Below are positions 26,351 to 39,850 of a stretch of 64,000 nt of DNA, in pieces (positions within the stretch are counted from its first letter, which is position 1; every line of letters begins with the position of its first letter). The notes below the pieces were generated by a model. That model was given only the letters and a program-made list of their open reading frames with translations, made no database searches and was not told the origin of the DNA. Position numbers and translations under genes: made by a program. The stretch lies in assembly GCF_000346465.2 (NCBI RefSeq), contig NC_034013.1, positions 7,042,239-7,106,238 on the forward strand. The letters are read 5' to 3'. Origin of the DNA: Prunus persica. Taxonomy: Eukaryota > Streptophyta > Magnoliopsida > Rosales > Rosaceae.

Positions 26351-29300
26351 TCATAATACGGTGGGAGAGTCATTTGTGGCTTTGAGTGAAATTCCAATCT
26401 CTACAACTATGCAATACATCAACTACTCCATTTCACAACGAACTTCGTACGAACCTGAATTGTCCAATTTCTTGGACCAATCCATATCGGATTGAGTCCA
26501 AAACTTGGGGAACATCATAATACGATGGGAGGAGTCATTTGGTGACTTTTGAGTGAAATCCAATGGCTAAAACTATGCATTACACTAACCACTCCATTTC
26601 AGAACGACCTTCGTACGAACCTGAATTGTCGAATTTCATGGACCAATCGATATCGGATTGAGTCCAAAACTTAGGGTACAACATACCCCTCCTGGGAGAA
26701 TTCATTTGGTCTGTTCTCGCCCTGAAATCCAATCTCTCCCCCTATGCAATACACCAACCACTCCATTTCATAATGAACTTCGTACGAACTTGAATTGTCC
26801 AATTTCATGTGCCAATTGATATCTGATTGAGTCCAAAACTTGGGGAACACCATAATACGATGGTTGGAGTCATTTGGTGACTTTTCAGTGAAATCCAATG
26901 GCTAAAACTTTGCAATACACTAACCACTCCACTTCAGAACGAACTTCGTACGAATGTGAATTGTCCAATTTCATGGACCAATCGATATCGGATTGAGTCC
27001 AAAACTTGGGGACTATCATAATACTGTGGGAGGAGTCATTTGGTGGCTTTTGAGTGAAATCCAATCTCTACAACTATGCAATACACAAACCACTCCATTT
27101 CATAACGAACTTCGTACGAACCTAAATTGTCCAATTTTATGGACCAATCGACATTGGATTGAGTCCAAAATATGGGGAACATCATAATATGATGGGAGGA
27201 GTCATTTGGTGGCTTTTGACTGAAATCCAATGGCTAAAACTGTGCAATACACCAACCACTCCATTTCAGAACGAACTTCGTACGAACCTGAATTGTCCAA
27301 TTTCAAGGACCAATCGATATCGGATGAGTCCAAAACTCGGCTAACATCATAATACGGTGGGAGAATTCATTTGGTGGGTTTTGAGTGAAATCCAATCTCT
27401 ACAACTATGCAATACATCAACTACTCCATTTCATAAATAACTTCGTACGAACCTGAATTGTCCAATTTCATGAAGCAATCGATATCTGATTGAGTCCAAA
27501 ATTTGGGGAACATCATAATATGATGGTTGGAGTCATTTCGTGACTTTTGAGTGAAAACCAATAGCTAAAACTTCGCAATACACTAACCACTCCATTTCAG
27601 GACGAACTTCGTACGAACCTGAATTGTCCAATTTCACGGACCAATCGATATCGGATTGAGTCCAAAATGTGGGGATCACCATAATACGGTGGGCGGAGTC
27701 ATTTGGTGGGATTTGAGTGAAATCCAATCCCTAAAACTATGCAATACACCAACTACTCCATTTTAGAACGAACTTCGTACGAACCTGAATTGTCCAATTT
27801 CATGAACCAATCGATATCGGATTGACTCCGAAAGTTGGGGAACATCGTAATACAGTGGGAGGAGTCGTTCGGTGGGTTTTGAGTGAAATCCAATCTCTAC
27901 AAATATGCAATACACCAACCACTCCATTTCATAACGAACTTTGTACGAACCTGAGTTGTCCAATTTCTTGGACCAATCTATATCGGATTGAGTCCAAAAC
28001 TTGGGGAACAACATAATACAGTGGGAGGAGTCATTTAGTGGCTTTTGAGTGAAATCCAATCTCTACAACTATGCAATACACCAACCACTCCATTTCCTAA
28101 CGAACTTTGTACGAACCTGACTTGTCCAATTTCTTGGACCAATCTATATCGGATTGAGTCCAAAACTTGGGGATCATCATAATACGGTGGGAGGAGTCAT
28201 TTGGTGTCTTTTGAGTGAAATTCAATCTCTAAAACTATGCAATACACCAACCACTCCATTTCAGAACTAACTTCTTTCGAACCTGAACTGTCCAATTTCG
28301 TGGACCAATCGACATCGGATTGAGTCCAAAACTTAGAGGACATCATAATACGGTGGGAGGAGTAATTTGGTTGGTTTTGAGTGAAATCCAACTATGCAAT
28401 ACACCAACCACTCCATTTCGGAACGAACTTCGTACGAACCTGAATTGTCCAATTTCAGGGGCCAATCGATATCAGATTGACTCCAAAACTTGGGGAACAT
28501 CATAATACGGTAGGAGGAGTCATTTGGGTGGGGTTTGAGTGAAATCCAATCTTTACAACTATGCAACAAACCAACCACTCCATTTCCATAACGAACTTCG
28601 TACGACTTGATTGTCCAGTTTCATGGACCATTTGATATCGGATTGAGGCCAAAACTTGGGGAACATCATAATACGATGGGAGGAGTTATTTGGTGACTTT
28701 TGAGTGAAATCCAATGGCTAAAACTATGCAATACACTAACCACACCATTTCAGAACGAACTTAGTACGAACCTGAATTGTCCAATTTCAAGGACCAATCG
28801 ATATCGGATTGAGTCCAAAACTTGGGGAACATCATAATACGATGGGCGGAGTCATTTGGTGACTTTTGAGTGAAATCCAATGGCTAAAACTTTGCAATAC
28901 ACTAACCACTCCATTTCAGAACGAACTTCGTACGAACCTGAATTGAACAATTTCTTGGACCAATCTATATAGGATTGAGTCCAAAACTTTGGTATACATC
29001 ATAACACGGTGGGAGGAGTCATTTGGTGGGATTTGGGTGAAATCCAATCTCTACAACTAGGGAATACACCAACCACTCCATTTCATAACGAACTTCGTAC
29101 GAACCTGAGTTATCCAATTTCATGGACCAATCGATATCGAATTGTGTCCAAAACTTGGGGAACATTATAATATGATGGCAGGGGTCATTTGGTGACTTTT
29201 GAGTGAAATCCAATTGCTAAAACTATGCAACACACTAACCACACCATTTCAGAACGAACTTCGTACGAACCTAAATTGTCCAATTCCATGGACCAATCGA

Positions 29301-32119
29301 TATTGGATTGAGTACAAAACTTGGGGAACATTATAATACCATTTGGTGGGTTTTGAGTAAAATCCAATCTCTACAACTATGCAATACACCAACCACTTCA
29401 TTTTTGAACGAACTTCGTACGAACCTGAATTGTCCAATTTCATGGACCAATCGATACTGGATTGAGTCCAAAACTTGGGGAACATCATAATACAGTGGGA
29501 GGAGTCATTTGGTGGCTGTTGAGTGAAATCCAATGGCTAAAACTGTGCAATACACTAACCACTCCATTTCAGAAAGAACTTCGTACGAACCTGAATTGTC
29601 CAATTTCATGGACCAATCGATATCGGATTGAGTACAAAACTTGGGGAACATCATAATACAGTGGGAGGAGTCATTTGGTGTCTTTTGAGTGAAATCCAAT
29701 AGCTAAACCTATGCAATACACCAAATACTCCCTTTCAGAACGAACTTCGTATGAACCTGAATTGTCCAATTTCATGGACCAATCGTTATCGGATTGAGTC
29801 CAGAACTTGGGGAACATCATGCTATGGTTGAAGGAGTCATTTGGTGTCTGTTGAGTGAAATCTAATAGCTAAAACTATGCAATACACTAACCACTCCATT
29901 TCAGAACGAACTTCGTACGAACCTGAATTGTCCAATTTCATGGACCAATCGATATCGGATTGAGTCCAAAACTTGGGGAACATCATACTACGGTTGGAGG
30001 AGACATTTGGTGTCTTTTGAGTGAAATCCAATAGCTAAAACAGTGCAATACACTAACCACTCCATTTCAGAACGAACTTCGTACAGACCTGAATTATCCA
30101 ATTTCATGGACCAATCGATATCGGATTGGGTCCGAAACCTGGGGAACAACATAATATGAGGGGAGGAGTCATTTGGTGACTTTGGATTGAAATCCAATGG
30201 CTAAAACTATGCAATACACCAACCCCTCCGTTTCATAACGAACTTCGTACGAACATGAATTGTCCAATTTCATAGACCAATCGATATCGGATTTAGTCCA
30301 AAACTTGGGAAACATCATAATACGGTGGGAGGAGTCATTTGGTGGGTTTTGGGTGAATTCCAATGTCTACAACAATGGAATACACCAACCACTCCATTTC
30401 ATAACGAACTTCATACGAACCTGAATTGTCCAATTTCATGGACCAATCGATATTGGATTGAGTCCAAAACTTGGGGAACATCATAATATGATGGGCGGAC
30501 TCATTTGGTGTCTTTTGCCTGAAATCCAATGCCTAAAACTATACAATACACTAACCACTCCATTTCAGAACGAACTTTGTACAAACCAGAATTGTCCAAT
30601 TTCATGGACCAATCGATATCGGAGTAAGTCCAAAACATGGGGGACATCATAATACGGTGGGAGGAGTCATTTGGTGGCTTTTGAGAGAAATCGAATCTCT
30701 ACAACTATGCAATACACCAACCACTCCATTTCATAACAGACTTCCTATGAACCTGAATTGTCCAATTTCACGGACCAATCGATATCGGATTGAGTCCAAA
30801 ACATGGGGAACATCATAATATGATGGGAGTAGTCATTTGGTGACTTTTGAGTGAAATCCAATGGCTAAAACTATGCAAAACACTAACCACTCCATTTCAG
30901 AACGAACTTTGTACAAACCTGAATCGTCCAATTTCATGGACCAATCGATATCGGATTAAGTCCAAAACATGGGGGACATCGTAATACTGTGGGAGGAGTC
31001 ATTTGGTGGGTTTTGAGTGAAATCCAATCTCTACAACTATGCAATACACCAACCACTCCATTTCATAACGAACTTCGTACGAACCTGAATTGTCCAATTT
31101 CATGGACCAATCGATATCGCATTGTGTCCAAAACATGGGGAACATCATAATACAGTGGGAGAAGTCATTTGATGTCTTTTGAGTGAAATCCTATGGCTAA
31201 AACTGTACAATACACCAACCACTCCATTTCAAAATGAACTTCGTACAAACCTGAATTGTCCAATTTCATGGACCAATCGATATCTGATTGAGTCCAACAC
31301 TTGGGGAACATTATAATACGGTGGGAGGAGTCATTTGGTGGGTTTTGAGTGAAATCCAATCTCTACAAATATGCAATACACCAACCACTCCATTTCATAA
31401 CGAACTTCGTACGAACCTGAATTGTCCAATTTCATGGACCAATCGACATCGGATTTAGTCCAAAACATGGGGAACATTATAATATGATGGGAGGAGTCAT
31501 TTGGTGACTTTTGAGTGAAATCCAATGTCTAAAACTATGCAGTACACTAACCACTCCATTTCAGAACGAACTTCGTACGAACCTGAATTGTCCAATTTCA
31601 TGGACCAATCGACATCGGATTATGTCCAACGCTTGGGGGACATCATAATACGGTGGGAGGAGTCATTTGGTGGCTTTTGAGTGAAATCCAATCTCTACAA
31701 CTATGCAATACACCAACCACTCCATTTCATAACGAACTTCGTCCGAACCTGAATTGTCCAATTTCGTGGACCAATCGATATCGGATTGAGTCCAAAACTT
31801 GGGGAACATAATAATACCGTAGGAGGAGTCATTTGGTGGGTTTCGAGTGAAATCCAATCTTTACAACTATGCAATACTCCAACCACTCCATTTCGTAACG
31901 AACTTCGCACGAACCTGAATTGTTCAATTTCATGGACCAATCGATATTGGATTGAGTCCAAAACTTGGGGAACATCATCATACGATGGGAGGAGTCATGT
32001 GGTGTCTTTTGCCTGAAATCCAATGGCCAAAACTATGCAATACACCAACCACTCCATTTCAGAAAGAACTTAGTACGTACCTGAATTGTCCAATTTCATG
32101 GACCAATCGATATCGGATT

Positions 32120-33485
32120 GAGTCCAAAACTTAGGAAACATCATCATATGATGGGAGGAGTCATTTGGTGTGTTTTGCCTGAAATCAAATGGCTAATACT
32201 ATGCAATACACCAACCACTCCATTTCGTAACGAACTTCATACGAACCTGAATTGTCCAATTTCACGGACCAATCAATATCGGATTGAGTCCAAAACTTGG
32301 GGAACATCATAATACGGTGGGAGGTGTCATTTGGTGGCTTTTGAGAGAAATACAATCTCTACAACTATTAAATACACCACCCACTCTATTTCATAACAAA
32401 CTTCATACGAACATGAATTGTCCAATTTCATGGACCAATCGATATCGGATTGAGTCCAAAACTTGGGGAACATAATACTACGGTGGGAGGAGTCATTTGG
32501 TGGGTTTTGAGTGAAATCCAATCTCTACAACTATGCCATACACCAATCACTCCATTTCATACGAACTTCGTACGAACTTGAATTGTCCATTTCATGGACC
32601 AATCGATATCGGATTGAGTCAAAAACTTGGAGAACATAATAATACCGTGGGAGGAGTCATTTGCTGGGTTTTGAGTGAAATCCAATCTCTACGACTATGC
32701 AATACACCAACCACTCCATTTCGTAACGAACTTCGTACGAACCTGAATTGTTCAATTTCATGGACCAATCGATATCGGATTGACTCCAAAACTTGGGAAA
32801 CATCATCATATGATGGGAGGAGTCATTTGGTGTCTTTTGCCTGAAATCAAATGGCTAATACTATGCAATACACCAACCACTCCATTTCGTAACGAACTTC
32901 GTACGAACCTGAATTGTCCAATTTAACGGACCAATCAATAACGAATTGAGTCCAAAACTTGGGGAACATCATAATACGGTGGGAGGTTTCATTTGGTGGC
33001 TTTTGAGAGAAATACAATCTCTACAACTATGAAATACACCAACCACTCTATTTCATAACAAACTTCATACGAACATGAATTGTCCAATTTCATGGACCAA
33101 TTGATATCGGATTAAGTCCAAAACTTGGGGAACATAATACTACGGTGGGAGGAGTCATTTGGTGGGTTTTGAGTGAAATCCAATCTCTACAACTATGCAA
33201 TACACCAATCACTCCATTTCATAACGAACTTCGTACGAACTTGAATTGTCCAATTTCATGGACCAATCGATATCGGATTGAGTCCAAAACTTGGGAGAAC
33301 ATAATAATACCGTGGGAGGAGTCATTTGGTGGGTTTTGAGTGAAATCCAATCTCTACGACTATGCAATACACCAACCACTCCATTTCATAACGAACTTCG
33401 TACGAACCTGAATTGTTCAATTTCATGGACCAATCGATATCGGATTGACTCCAAAACTAGGGGGACATCATAATATGATGGGAGG
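32120..33485 (+). repeat. Tandem four-monomer higher-order repeat (about 662 bp, two copies)
   Basis: Roughly 32120-32815 is followed directly by its copy at 32782-33485, offset 662 bp rising to 665 bp after small indels. Shared variants are TTTTGCCTGAAATCAAATGG, GGCTAATACTATGC, TTTTGAGAGAAATACAATC, GGGGAACATAATACTACGG, ACATAATAATACCGTGGG and CTCTACGACTATGC. An earlier partial relative lies at 31785-32030, so the unit was probably amplified more than once. Confidence 0.85.
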
Positions 33486-34422
33486 AGTCACTTGGTGTCT
33501 TTTGCAAGAAATCCAATGGCCAAAACTATGCAATACACCAACCACTCCATTTCAGAAAGAATTTAGTACGAACCTGAATTGTTCAATTTCATGGACAATT
33601 CGATATCGGATTGAGTCCAAAACTAGGGGAAGAACATAATACGGTGGGAGGAGTCATTTGGTGGGTTTTGAGTGAAATCCAATCTCTACAACTATGCAAC
33701 ACACCAACCACTCCATTTCATAACGTACTTCGTACGAACCTGAATTGTCCAATTCCATGGACCAATCGATATAGGATTGAGTCCAGAACTTGGGGAACAT
33801 CATAACACGGTGGGAGGAGACATTTGGTGGCTTTTGAGTAAAATCCAATCTCTACAACTATGCAATACACCAAACACTCCATTTCAGAACGAACTTCGTA
33901 CGAACCTGAATTGTCCAATTTCATGGACCAATCGATAACGGATTGACTCCAAAACTAGGGGGACATCATAATATGATGGGAGGAGTCACTTGGTGTCTTT
34001 TGCAAGAAATCCAATGGCCAAAACTATGCAATACACCAACCACTCCATTTCAGAAAGAACTTAGTACGAACCTGAATTGTTCAATTTCATGGACAATTCG
34101 ATATCGGATTGAGTCCAAAACTAGGGGAAGATCATAATACGGTGGGAGGAGTCATTTGGTGGGTTTTGAGTGAATCCAATCTCTACAACTATGCAACACA
34201 CCAACCACTCCATTTCATAACGTACTTCGTACGAACCTGAATTGTCCAATTTCATGGACCAATCGATATAGGATTGAGTCCAGAACTTGGGGAACATCAT
34301 AACACGGTGGGAGGAGTCATTTGGTGGCTTTTGAGTAAAATCCAATCTCTACAACTATGCAATACACCAAACACTCCATTTCAGAACGAACTTCGTACGA
34401 ACCTAAATTGTCCAATTTCATG
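33432..34422 (+). repeat. Tandem three-monomer higher-order repeat (498 bp, two copies)
   Basis: Positions 33432-33925 are repeated at 33930-34422. Shared rare variants are AAAACTAGGGGGACATC, TTTTGCAAGAAATCC, CAGAAAGAA, ATGGACAATTCGATATC, CATAACGTACTTCG, GAGTCCAGAACTTGG and CATAACACGGTGGG. The offset is 498 then 497 bp because of one base lost near 34174. Single-monomer relatives with CCAGAACTTGG occur at about 35108, 35272 and 38684. Confidence 0.88.
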
Positions 34423-34690
34423 GACCAACCGATATCGGCTTGAGTCCAAAACGTGGAGAACATCATAATACGGTGGGAGGAGTCATTTGATGGGTTTTGA
34501 GTGAAATCCAATCTCTACAACAACGCAATACACCAACCACTCCATTTCATAACGAACTTCGTACGAATCTGAATTGTCCAATTTCTTGGACCAATCTATA
34601 TCGCATAGAGTCCAAAACTTGGGGATCAACATAATACAATGGGAGGAGTCAGTTGGTGGGATTTGAGTGAAATCCAATCTCTACAACTAT
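34403..34690 (+). repeat. Paralogous uninterrupted copy of the solo-LTR insertion site
   Basis: This stretch matches 36227-36453 on its left part at an offset of 1824 bp (shared ACCGATATCGG, AAAACGTGGAGAACATC, CATTTGATG, CTACAACAA, TATATCGCATAGA, CTTGGGGATC). On its right part it matches 38039-38100 at an offset of 3409 bp (shared CATAATACAATGGG, GGAGTCAGTTGGTGGGATT). The difference, 1585 bp, equals the 1580-bp LTR plus one 5-bp target duplication. Confidence 0.9.
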
Positions 34691-36448
34691 GCAATGCACC
34701 AAATACTCCATTTCATAACGAACTTCATACGAACCTGAATTGTCCAATTTCTTAGACCAATCGATATCGGATTCAGTCCAAAACTTGGGGAACATCATAA
34801 TACGGTGGGAGGAATCGTTTGGTGGCTTTTGAGTGAAATCCAATCTCTACAACTATGAATACACCAACTACTCCATTTCATAACGAACTTCGTACGAACC
34901 TGAATTGTCCAATTTCATGGACCAATCGATATCGGATTCAGTCCAAAACTTGGGGAAGAACATAATACGGTGGGAGGAGTCATTTGGTGGGTTTTGAGTG
35001 AAATCCAATCTCTACAACTATGCAACACACCAACCACTCCATTTCATAACGTACTTCGTACGAACCTGAATTGTCCAATTTCATGGACCAATCGATATCA
35101 GATTGAGTCCAGAACTTGGGGAACATCATAATACGGTGGGAGGAGTCATTTGGTGGCTTTTGAGTGAAATCCAATCTCTACAACTATGCAATACACCAAC
35201 TACTCCATTTCATAACGAACTTGGTACGAAGCTGAATTGTCCAATTTCATGGACCATCGATATCGGATTGAGTCCAGAACTTGGGGAACATCATAACACG
35301 GTGGGAGGAGTCATTTGGTGGCTTTTGAGTAAAATCCAATCTCTACAACTATGCAATACACCAACCACTCCATTTCATAGCGAACTTCGTACGAACCTGA
35401 ATTGTCCAATTTCATGGACCAATCTATATCGGATTGAGTCCAAAACTTTTGGATCATAATAATACAGTGGGAGGAGTCATTTGGTGGGATTTGAGTGAAA
35501 TCCAATGGCTAAAACTATGCAATACACTAACCACTTCATTTCAGAACGAACTTCGTACGAACCTGAATTGTCCCATTTGACGGACCAGTCGATATCGGAT
35601 TGAGTCCAAAACCTGGGGAACACCATAATAGGAGGGGAGGAGTCATTTGGTGAGTTTTGAGCGATATCCAATGGCTAAAACTATGCAATACACTAAGCAC
35701 TCCATTTCAGAACGAACTTCGTACGAACCCGAATTGTCCAATTTCATGGACCACTCGATATCTGATTGAGTCCAAAACTTGGGGAACATCATAATATGGT
35801 GGGAGGAGTCTTTTGGTGGGTTTTGAGTGAAATCCAATCTCTACAACTATGCAATATACCAACCACTCCATTTCATAACAAACTTCTTACGAACATGAAT
35901 TGTCCAATTTCATGGACCAATCGATATCGGATTGAGTCCAAAACTTGGGGAACCTAATAATACGATGGGAGGAGTCGTTTGGTGGGTTTTGAGTGAAATC
36001 CAATCTCTACAACTATGCAATACACCAACCACTCTATTTCATAAAGAACTTCGTACGAACCTTAATTGTCCAATTTCATGGACCAATCGATATCGGATTG
36101 AGTCCAAAACTTGGTGAACATCATAATATGATGGGAGGAGTCATTTGGTGTCTTTTGCCTGAAATCCAATGGCCAAAACTATGCAGAACACCAACGACTC
36201 CATTTCAGAACGAACTTCGTACGAACCTGAGTTGTCCAATTTCATGGACCAACCGATATCGGATTGAGTCCAAAACGTGGAGAACATCATAATACAGTGG
36301 GAGGAGTCATTTGATTTGTTTTGAGTGAAATCCAATCTCTACAACAATGCAAGACACCAACCACTCCATTTCATAACGAACTTCATACGAATCTGAATTG
36401 TCCAGTTTCTTGGACCGATCTATATCGCATAGACTCCAAAACTTGGGG

Positions 36449-36453
36449 ATCGT
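36449..36453 (+). repeat. Target site duplication, left copy
   Basis: ATCGT immediately before the TG start of the LTR. The same five bases follow its CA end at 38034-38038. Five base pairs is the usual duplication size for plant LTR retrotransposons. Confidence 0.92.
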
Positions 36454-37026
36454 TGATAAGTCCATAAATATACTCATTTATGTACTCTTTTTACTTTGGT
36501 TTTGTAAGAGAATTAGATTTAAAAAGGGCTTATTACTTTATTTTTCTGATTTTCAGCTTTTCTGCGCTCTTAGAAGGTTTTTAAGGGAAAATCGACTTTT
36601 CAGAGGAATTTTAGCGCAAGACCAATTGGAAATTAAAGCTATCGTCTTGAAGTTCAATCTATGATTTTTCTAGAATTTTCTACTGAGCCAATTGGTACAG
36701 TATTACAAGTAAAGTTAGCCCACGTGCAGACAGGACAGTTTCGTACATGTTACGTGAATGTGAAGAAACGGAAGCCTTTCCGAATTTTTCAAGTTACGTG
36801 CTATATATGGTTGGAAAGATAAGACATTTATCTTTCTAAAATATATTTTTAATGATTTTTCTACAAGGTCAAAGATCCCCAAATCGTGTGAACATTGGGC
36901 TGAGCTGTATTTCCCAGTGGAGTTAGGAATTGTGATTTTTACTTTCCTATTTGGATTCCTTGTTTACCAAGACTTCTTGGATGACTTTTCAGTCAATTTT
37001 AGGGTTTAGAACTCTGATATAAGTGA

Positions 37027-37034
37027 TATAAAAG
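37027..37034 (+). promoter_or_regulatory. TATA box of the solo LTR
   Basis: TATAAAAG sits about 570 bp into the LTR, the expected position at the end of U3. It is followed about 60-110 bp later by a C/T-rich leader (TTCTTTCTTTTCCTTCC). It would have driven the retrotransposon transcript rightwards. Any present activity is unknown. Confidence 0.55.
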
Positions 37035-37384
37035 ACGAGCCAAGGCCTGAAAAAAAGCATTCACGTTCTAAAGAGATCAACGGCGCAAGAGGAGAAAGCG
37101 GCGAACGAGTTCTTTCTTTTCCTTCCTTCTTTTAATTTTCAGTTCTTATGTATTTATTTTTGAGTTCATCCAAGACCATGAGTAACTAATTTCTTGTTAG
37201 TTAGGGCTTAATCTTGAAGCCCTAAACATGATTTCAATTTTATAAACAAGTTTAATGGATTTTTAGTTTCTACAAGCGTGATGATTTCGGTTTCTCTATG
37301 TTATGTGAATTCTGATATTTTGTTTCTTTGAGTAGCTAACTTAGAAGCATGTATTGGAATTAAATTGTTGTAGAACATGGGTCA

Positions 37385-37650
37385 ATTGCCATATTGAATG
37401 TGTTCTTGTTTGCAACAAATAATTGGGTTAAGAACTAGTTATGAGAAATCGATTCTTGAATTCCTAATAACAAATGCCATGTTTTAGGGTTTTTGTGACA
37501 CTCATATTCTCTTTGATCTTAATGGATTCTTGATTGTTAATTTGAGTAAATGTCATACTAGATTTCAATTAAGAATACATGTATTGATGTAAATGCCATA
37601 CACTTTACATACACTTAAGAGAGAATCATACAACTCAAGTCAAATGCCAT
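37385..37650 (+). repeat. Dispersed AATGCCAT motifs within the solo LTR
   Basis: AATGCCAT or one-base variants occur at about 37385 (AATTGCCAT), 37473, 37549 (AATGTCAT), 37592 and 37643, spaced 43 to 88 bp apart. They lie downstream of the TATA box, in the R/U5 part. No function is assigned. Confidence 0.5.
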
Positions 37651-38033
37651 GATCTTGTTGTGAGTGTCGTCATCATATGCTTGCTAGAAATTGATTATCT
37701 ATTGTTGTTTATGGATTGATTGATTGTTTGAAGGTGGATGGTAAGTCCTAGCTATTGTTCTTGATTGATTTTAAACCAATTTCTCTTAAACTCTAATTTA
37801 AATTCTCTTTTGTTTCCTTTTCCTTATTTCGTTTGATTCACAAAAACAAATCAAAACCCACCTTGGTGTTGGCGTGTGTTTGGAAATCCTTTGTTTTGAT
37901 TTTCATTGAGTGACATTGATAAACATCTCTTTAGATCACAATCTCCGTGGGATCGACCCTTGCTTGCTTACTATACTATCATTTGATTTGTGCACTTGCA
38001 AGGTTTTAATATTGTTGTTAAAATTTACAAACA

Positions 38034-38038
38034 ATCGT
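38034..38038 (+). repeat. Target site duplication, right copy
   Basis: ATCGT directly after the CA end of the solo LTR, identical to 36449-36453. The satellite resumes in register with CATAATACAATGGG. Confidence 0.92.
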
Positions 38039-39260
38039 CATAATACAATGGGAGGAGTCAGTTGGTGGGATTTGAGTGAAATCCCATCTCTACAACTATG
38101 CAATACACCAACTACTCCATTTCATAACGAACTTCGTACGAACCTGAATTGTCCAATTTCATGGACCAATCGATATCGGATTCAGTCAAAAACTTGGGGA
38201 ACATCCTAATACAGTGGGAGGAGTCATTTGGTGGCTTTTGAGTGCAATCCAGTCTCTATAACTATGCAATACACCAACTACTCCATTTCATAACGAACTT
38301 CGTACGAAGCTGAATTGTCCAATTTCATGGACCATCGATATCAGATTGAGTCCAAAACTTGGGGAACATCATAATACGGTGGGAGGGGTCATTTGGTGGC
38401 TTTTGAGTGAAATCCAATCTCTACAACTATGCAATGCACCAACCACTCCATTTCATAACGAACTTCGTACGAACCTGAATTGTCCAATTTCATGGACCAA
38501 TCGATATCGGATTCAGTCCAAAACTTGGGGAAGATCATAATACGGTGGGAGGAGTCATTTGGTGGCTTTTGAGTGAAATCCAATCTCTACAACTATGCAA
38601 TACACCAACTACTCCATTTCATAACGAACTTCGTACGAAGCTGAATTGTCCAATTTCATAGACCATCGATATCGGATTGAGTCCAGAACTTGGGGAACAT
38701 CATAATACGGTGGGAGGAGTCATTTGGTGGCTTTTGAGTGAAATCCAATCTCTACAACTATGCAATACACCAACCACTCCATTTTATAACGAACTTCGTA
38801 CGAACCTGAATTGTCCAATTTGATGGAACAATCGATATCGGATTGAGTCCAAAACTTGGGGAACATCATAATACAGTGGGAGGAGTCATTTGGTGGCATT
38901 TGAGTGAAATCCAATCTCTACAACTATGCAATACACCAACCACTCCATTTCATAACGAACTTCGTACGAACCTGAACTGTCCAATTTCATGGACCAATCG
39001 ATATCGGATTGAGTCCAAAACTTGGGGAAAGTCATAATACAGTGGGAGGAGTCACTTCGTGGGTTTGGAGTGAAATACAATCTCTAAAAGTATGCAATAC
39101 ACCAACCACTCCATTTTAGAACGAACTTCGTGCAAACCTGAATTGTCCAATTTCATTGACCAATCGATATCGGATTGAGTCCAAAACTTGGTGAACATCA
39201 TAATACGATGGGAGGAGTCATTTGTCCACTTTTGACTGAAATCCAATGGCTAAAACTATG

Positions 39261-39850
39261 CAATACACTAATCACTCCATTTCAGAACGAAGTTCGTACG
39301 AACCTAAACTGTCCAATTTCATGGAAGAATCGGTATCGGATTGAGTCCAAAACTTAGGTTAACCTCATAATACGATGGGAGGAGTCATTTGGTGACTTTT
39401 GAGTGAAATCCAATGGCTAAAACTATGCAATACACTAATCACTCCATTTCAGAACGAAGTTCGTACGAACCTGAAATGTTTAATTTCATGGACCAATCGA
39501 TATCGGATTGAGTCCAAAACTTGGTTAACACCATAATACGATTGAAGGAGTCATTTGGTGACTTTTGAGTGAAATCCAATGTCTAAAACTATGCAACATA
39601 CAAATCACCCCATTTCAGAATGAACTTCGTACAAACCTGAATTGTCTAATTTCATAGACCAATCGATATCGGATTGAGTCCAAAACTTGGGGAACATCAT
39701 AATACAGTGGGAGGGGTCATTTGGTGGGTTTTGAGTGAAACACAATCTCTACAACTATGCAATACACCAACCACTCCATTTCATAAAGAACTTTGTACGA
39801 ACCTGAATTGTCCAATTTCATGGACCAATCGATATCGGATTGAGTCCAAA
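39261..39850 (+). repeat. Duplicated block, copy 1 (partner 43548-44303)
   Basis: Positions 39261-39620 match 43548-43907 at an offset of 4287 bp, with rare variants GAACGAAGTTCGTACG, GTTAACCTCATAATACG, GTTAACACCATAATACG and ATACAAATCAC. Positions 39700-39850 match 44153-44303 at an offset of 4453 bp, with rare GTGAAACACAATCTC and CATAAAGAACTTTG. The offset grows by exactly 166 bp, so the second copy has gained, or the first has lost, one whole monomer. Confidence 0.85.

Larger units (their letters stand above)
26351..36453 (+). repeat. 166-bp satellite array, segment 3
   Basis: About 61 head-to-tail monomers, same orientation as the others. Shortened monomers occur near 28392 (9-bp loss) and 29335 (12-bp loss). 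An aberrant C-rich monomer lies at 26684-26736. Between 31.8 and 35.5 kb the array is dominated by local 3- and 4-monomer duplications. The segment ends in the target site of the solo LTR. No gene is present. Confidence 0.97.
36454..38033 (+). mobile_element. Solo LTR of an LTR retrotransposon (1580 bp)
   Basis: It begins TGATAAGTCC and ends TTTACAAACA, the TG...CA ends of an LTR, and is flanked by ATCGT on both sides. It has no primer binding site, gag or pol, so it is a solo LTR left by recombination between the two LTRs of a full element. Inside are an AT-rich U3, a TATA box near 37027, a leader around 37085-37140, a GAGTAACTAATTTCTTG / GAAGCCCTAAACATGA segment, five imperfect AATGCCAT motifs (37385-37650) and a CTCCGTGGGATCGACCC motif near 37943. 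I recall the last motifs from LTRs of plant Ty3/gypsy elements of the Tat/Athila type. That lineage call is weaker than the LTR call. Orientation is + as judged from the TATA box and the 3' motif. Confidence 0.9.

Noticed and set aside
1..36453. CRISPR-like regular repeats
   Set aside because: The repeats are contiguous 166-bp monomers without unique spacers, in plant-type satellite DNA with LTR retrotransposons.
36398..36664. 88-codon open frame at the left edge of the solo LTR
   Set aside because: It starts in the satellite and runs across the target duplication into the LTR, so it is a chance frame over a junction.
36454..38033. A complete retrotransposon or a TRIM element
   Set aside because: There is no internal region, primer binding site or second LTR. 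One uninterrupted LTR-like sequence with one target duplication is best read as a solo LTR.
37910..38209. 99-codon open frame at the right edge of the solo LTR
   Set aside because: It spans the LTR end, target duplication and satellite. Chance frame.
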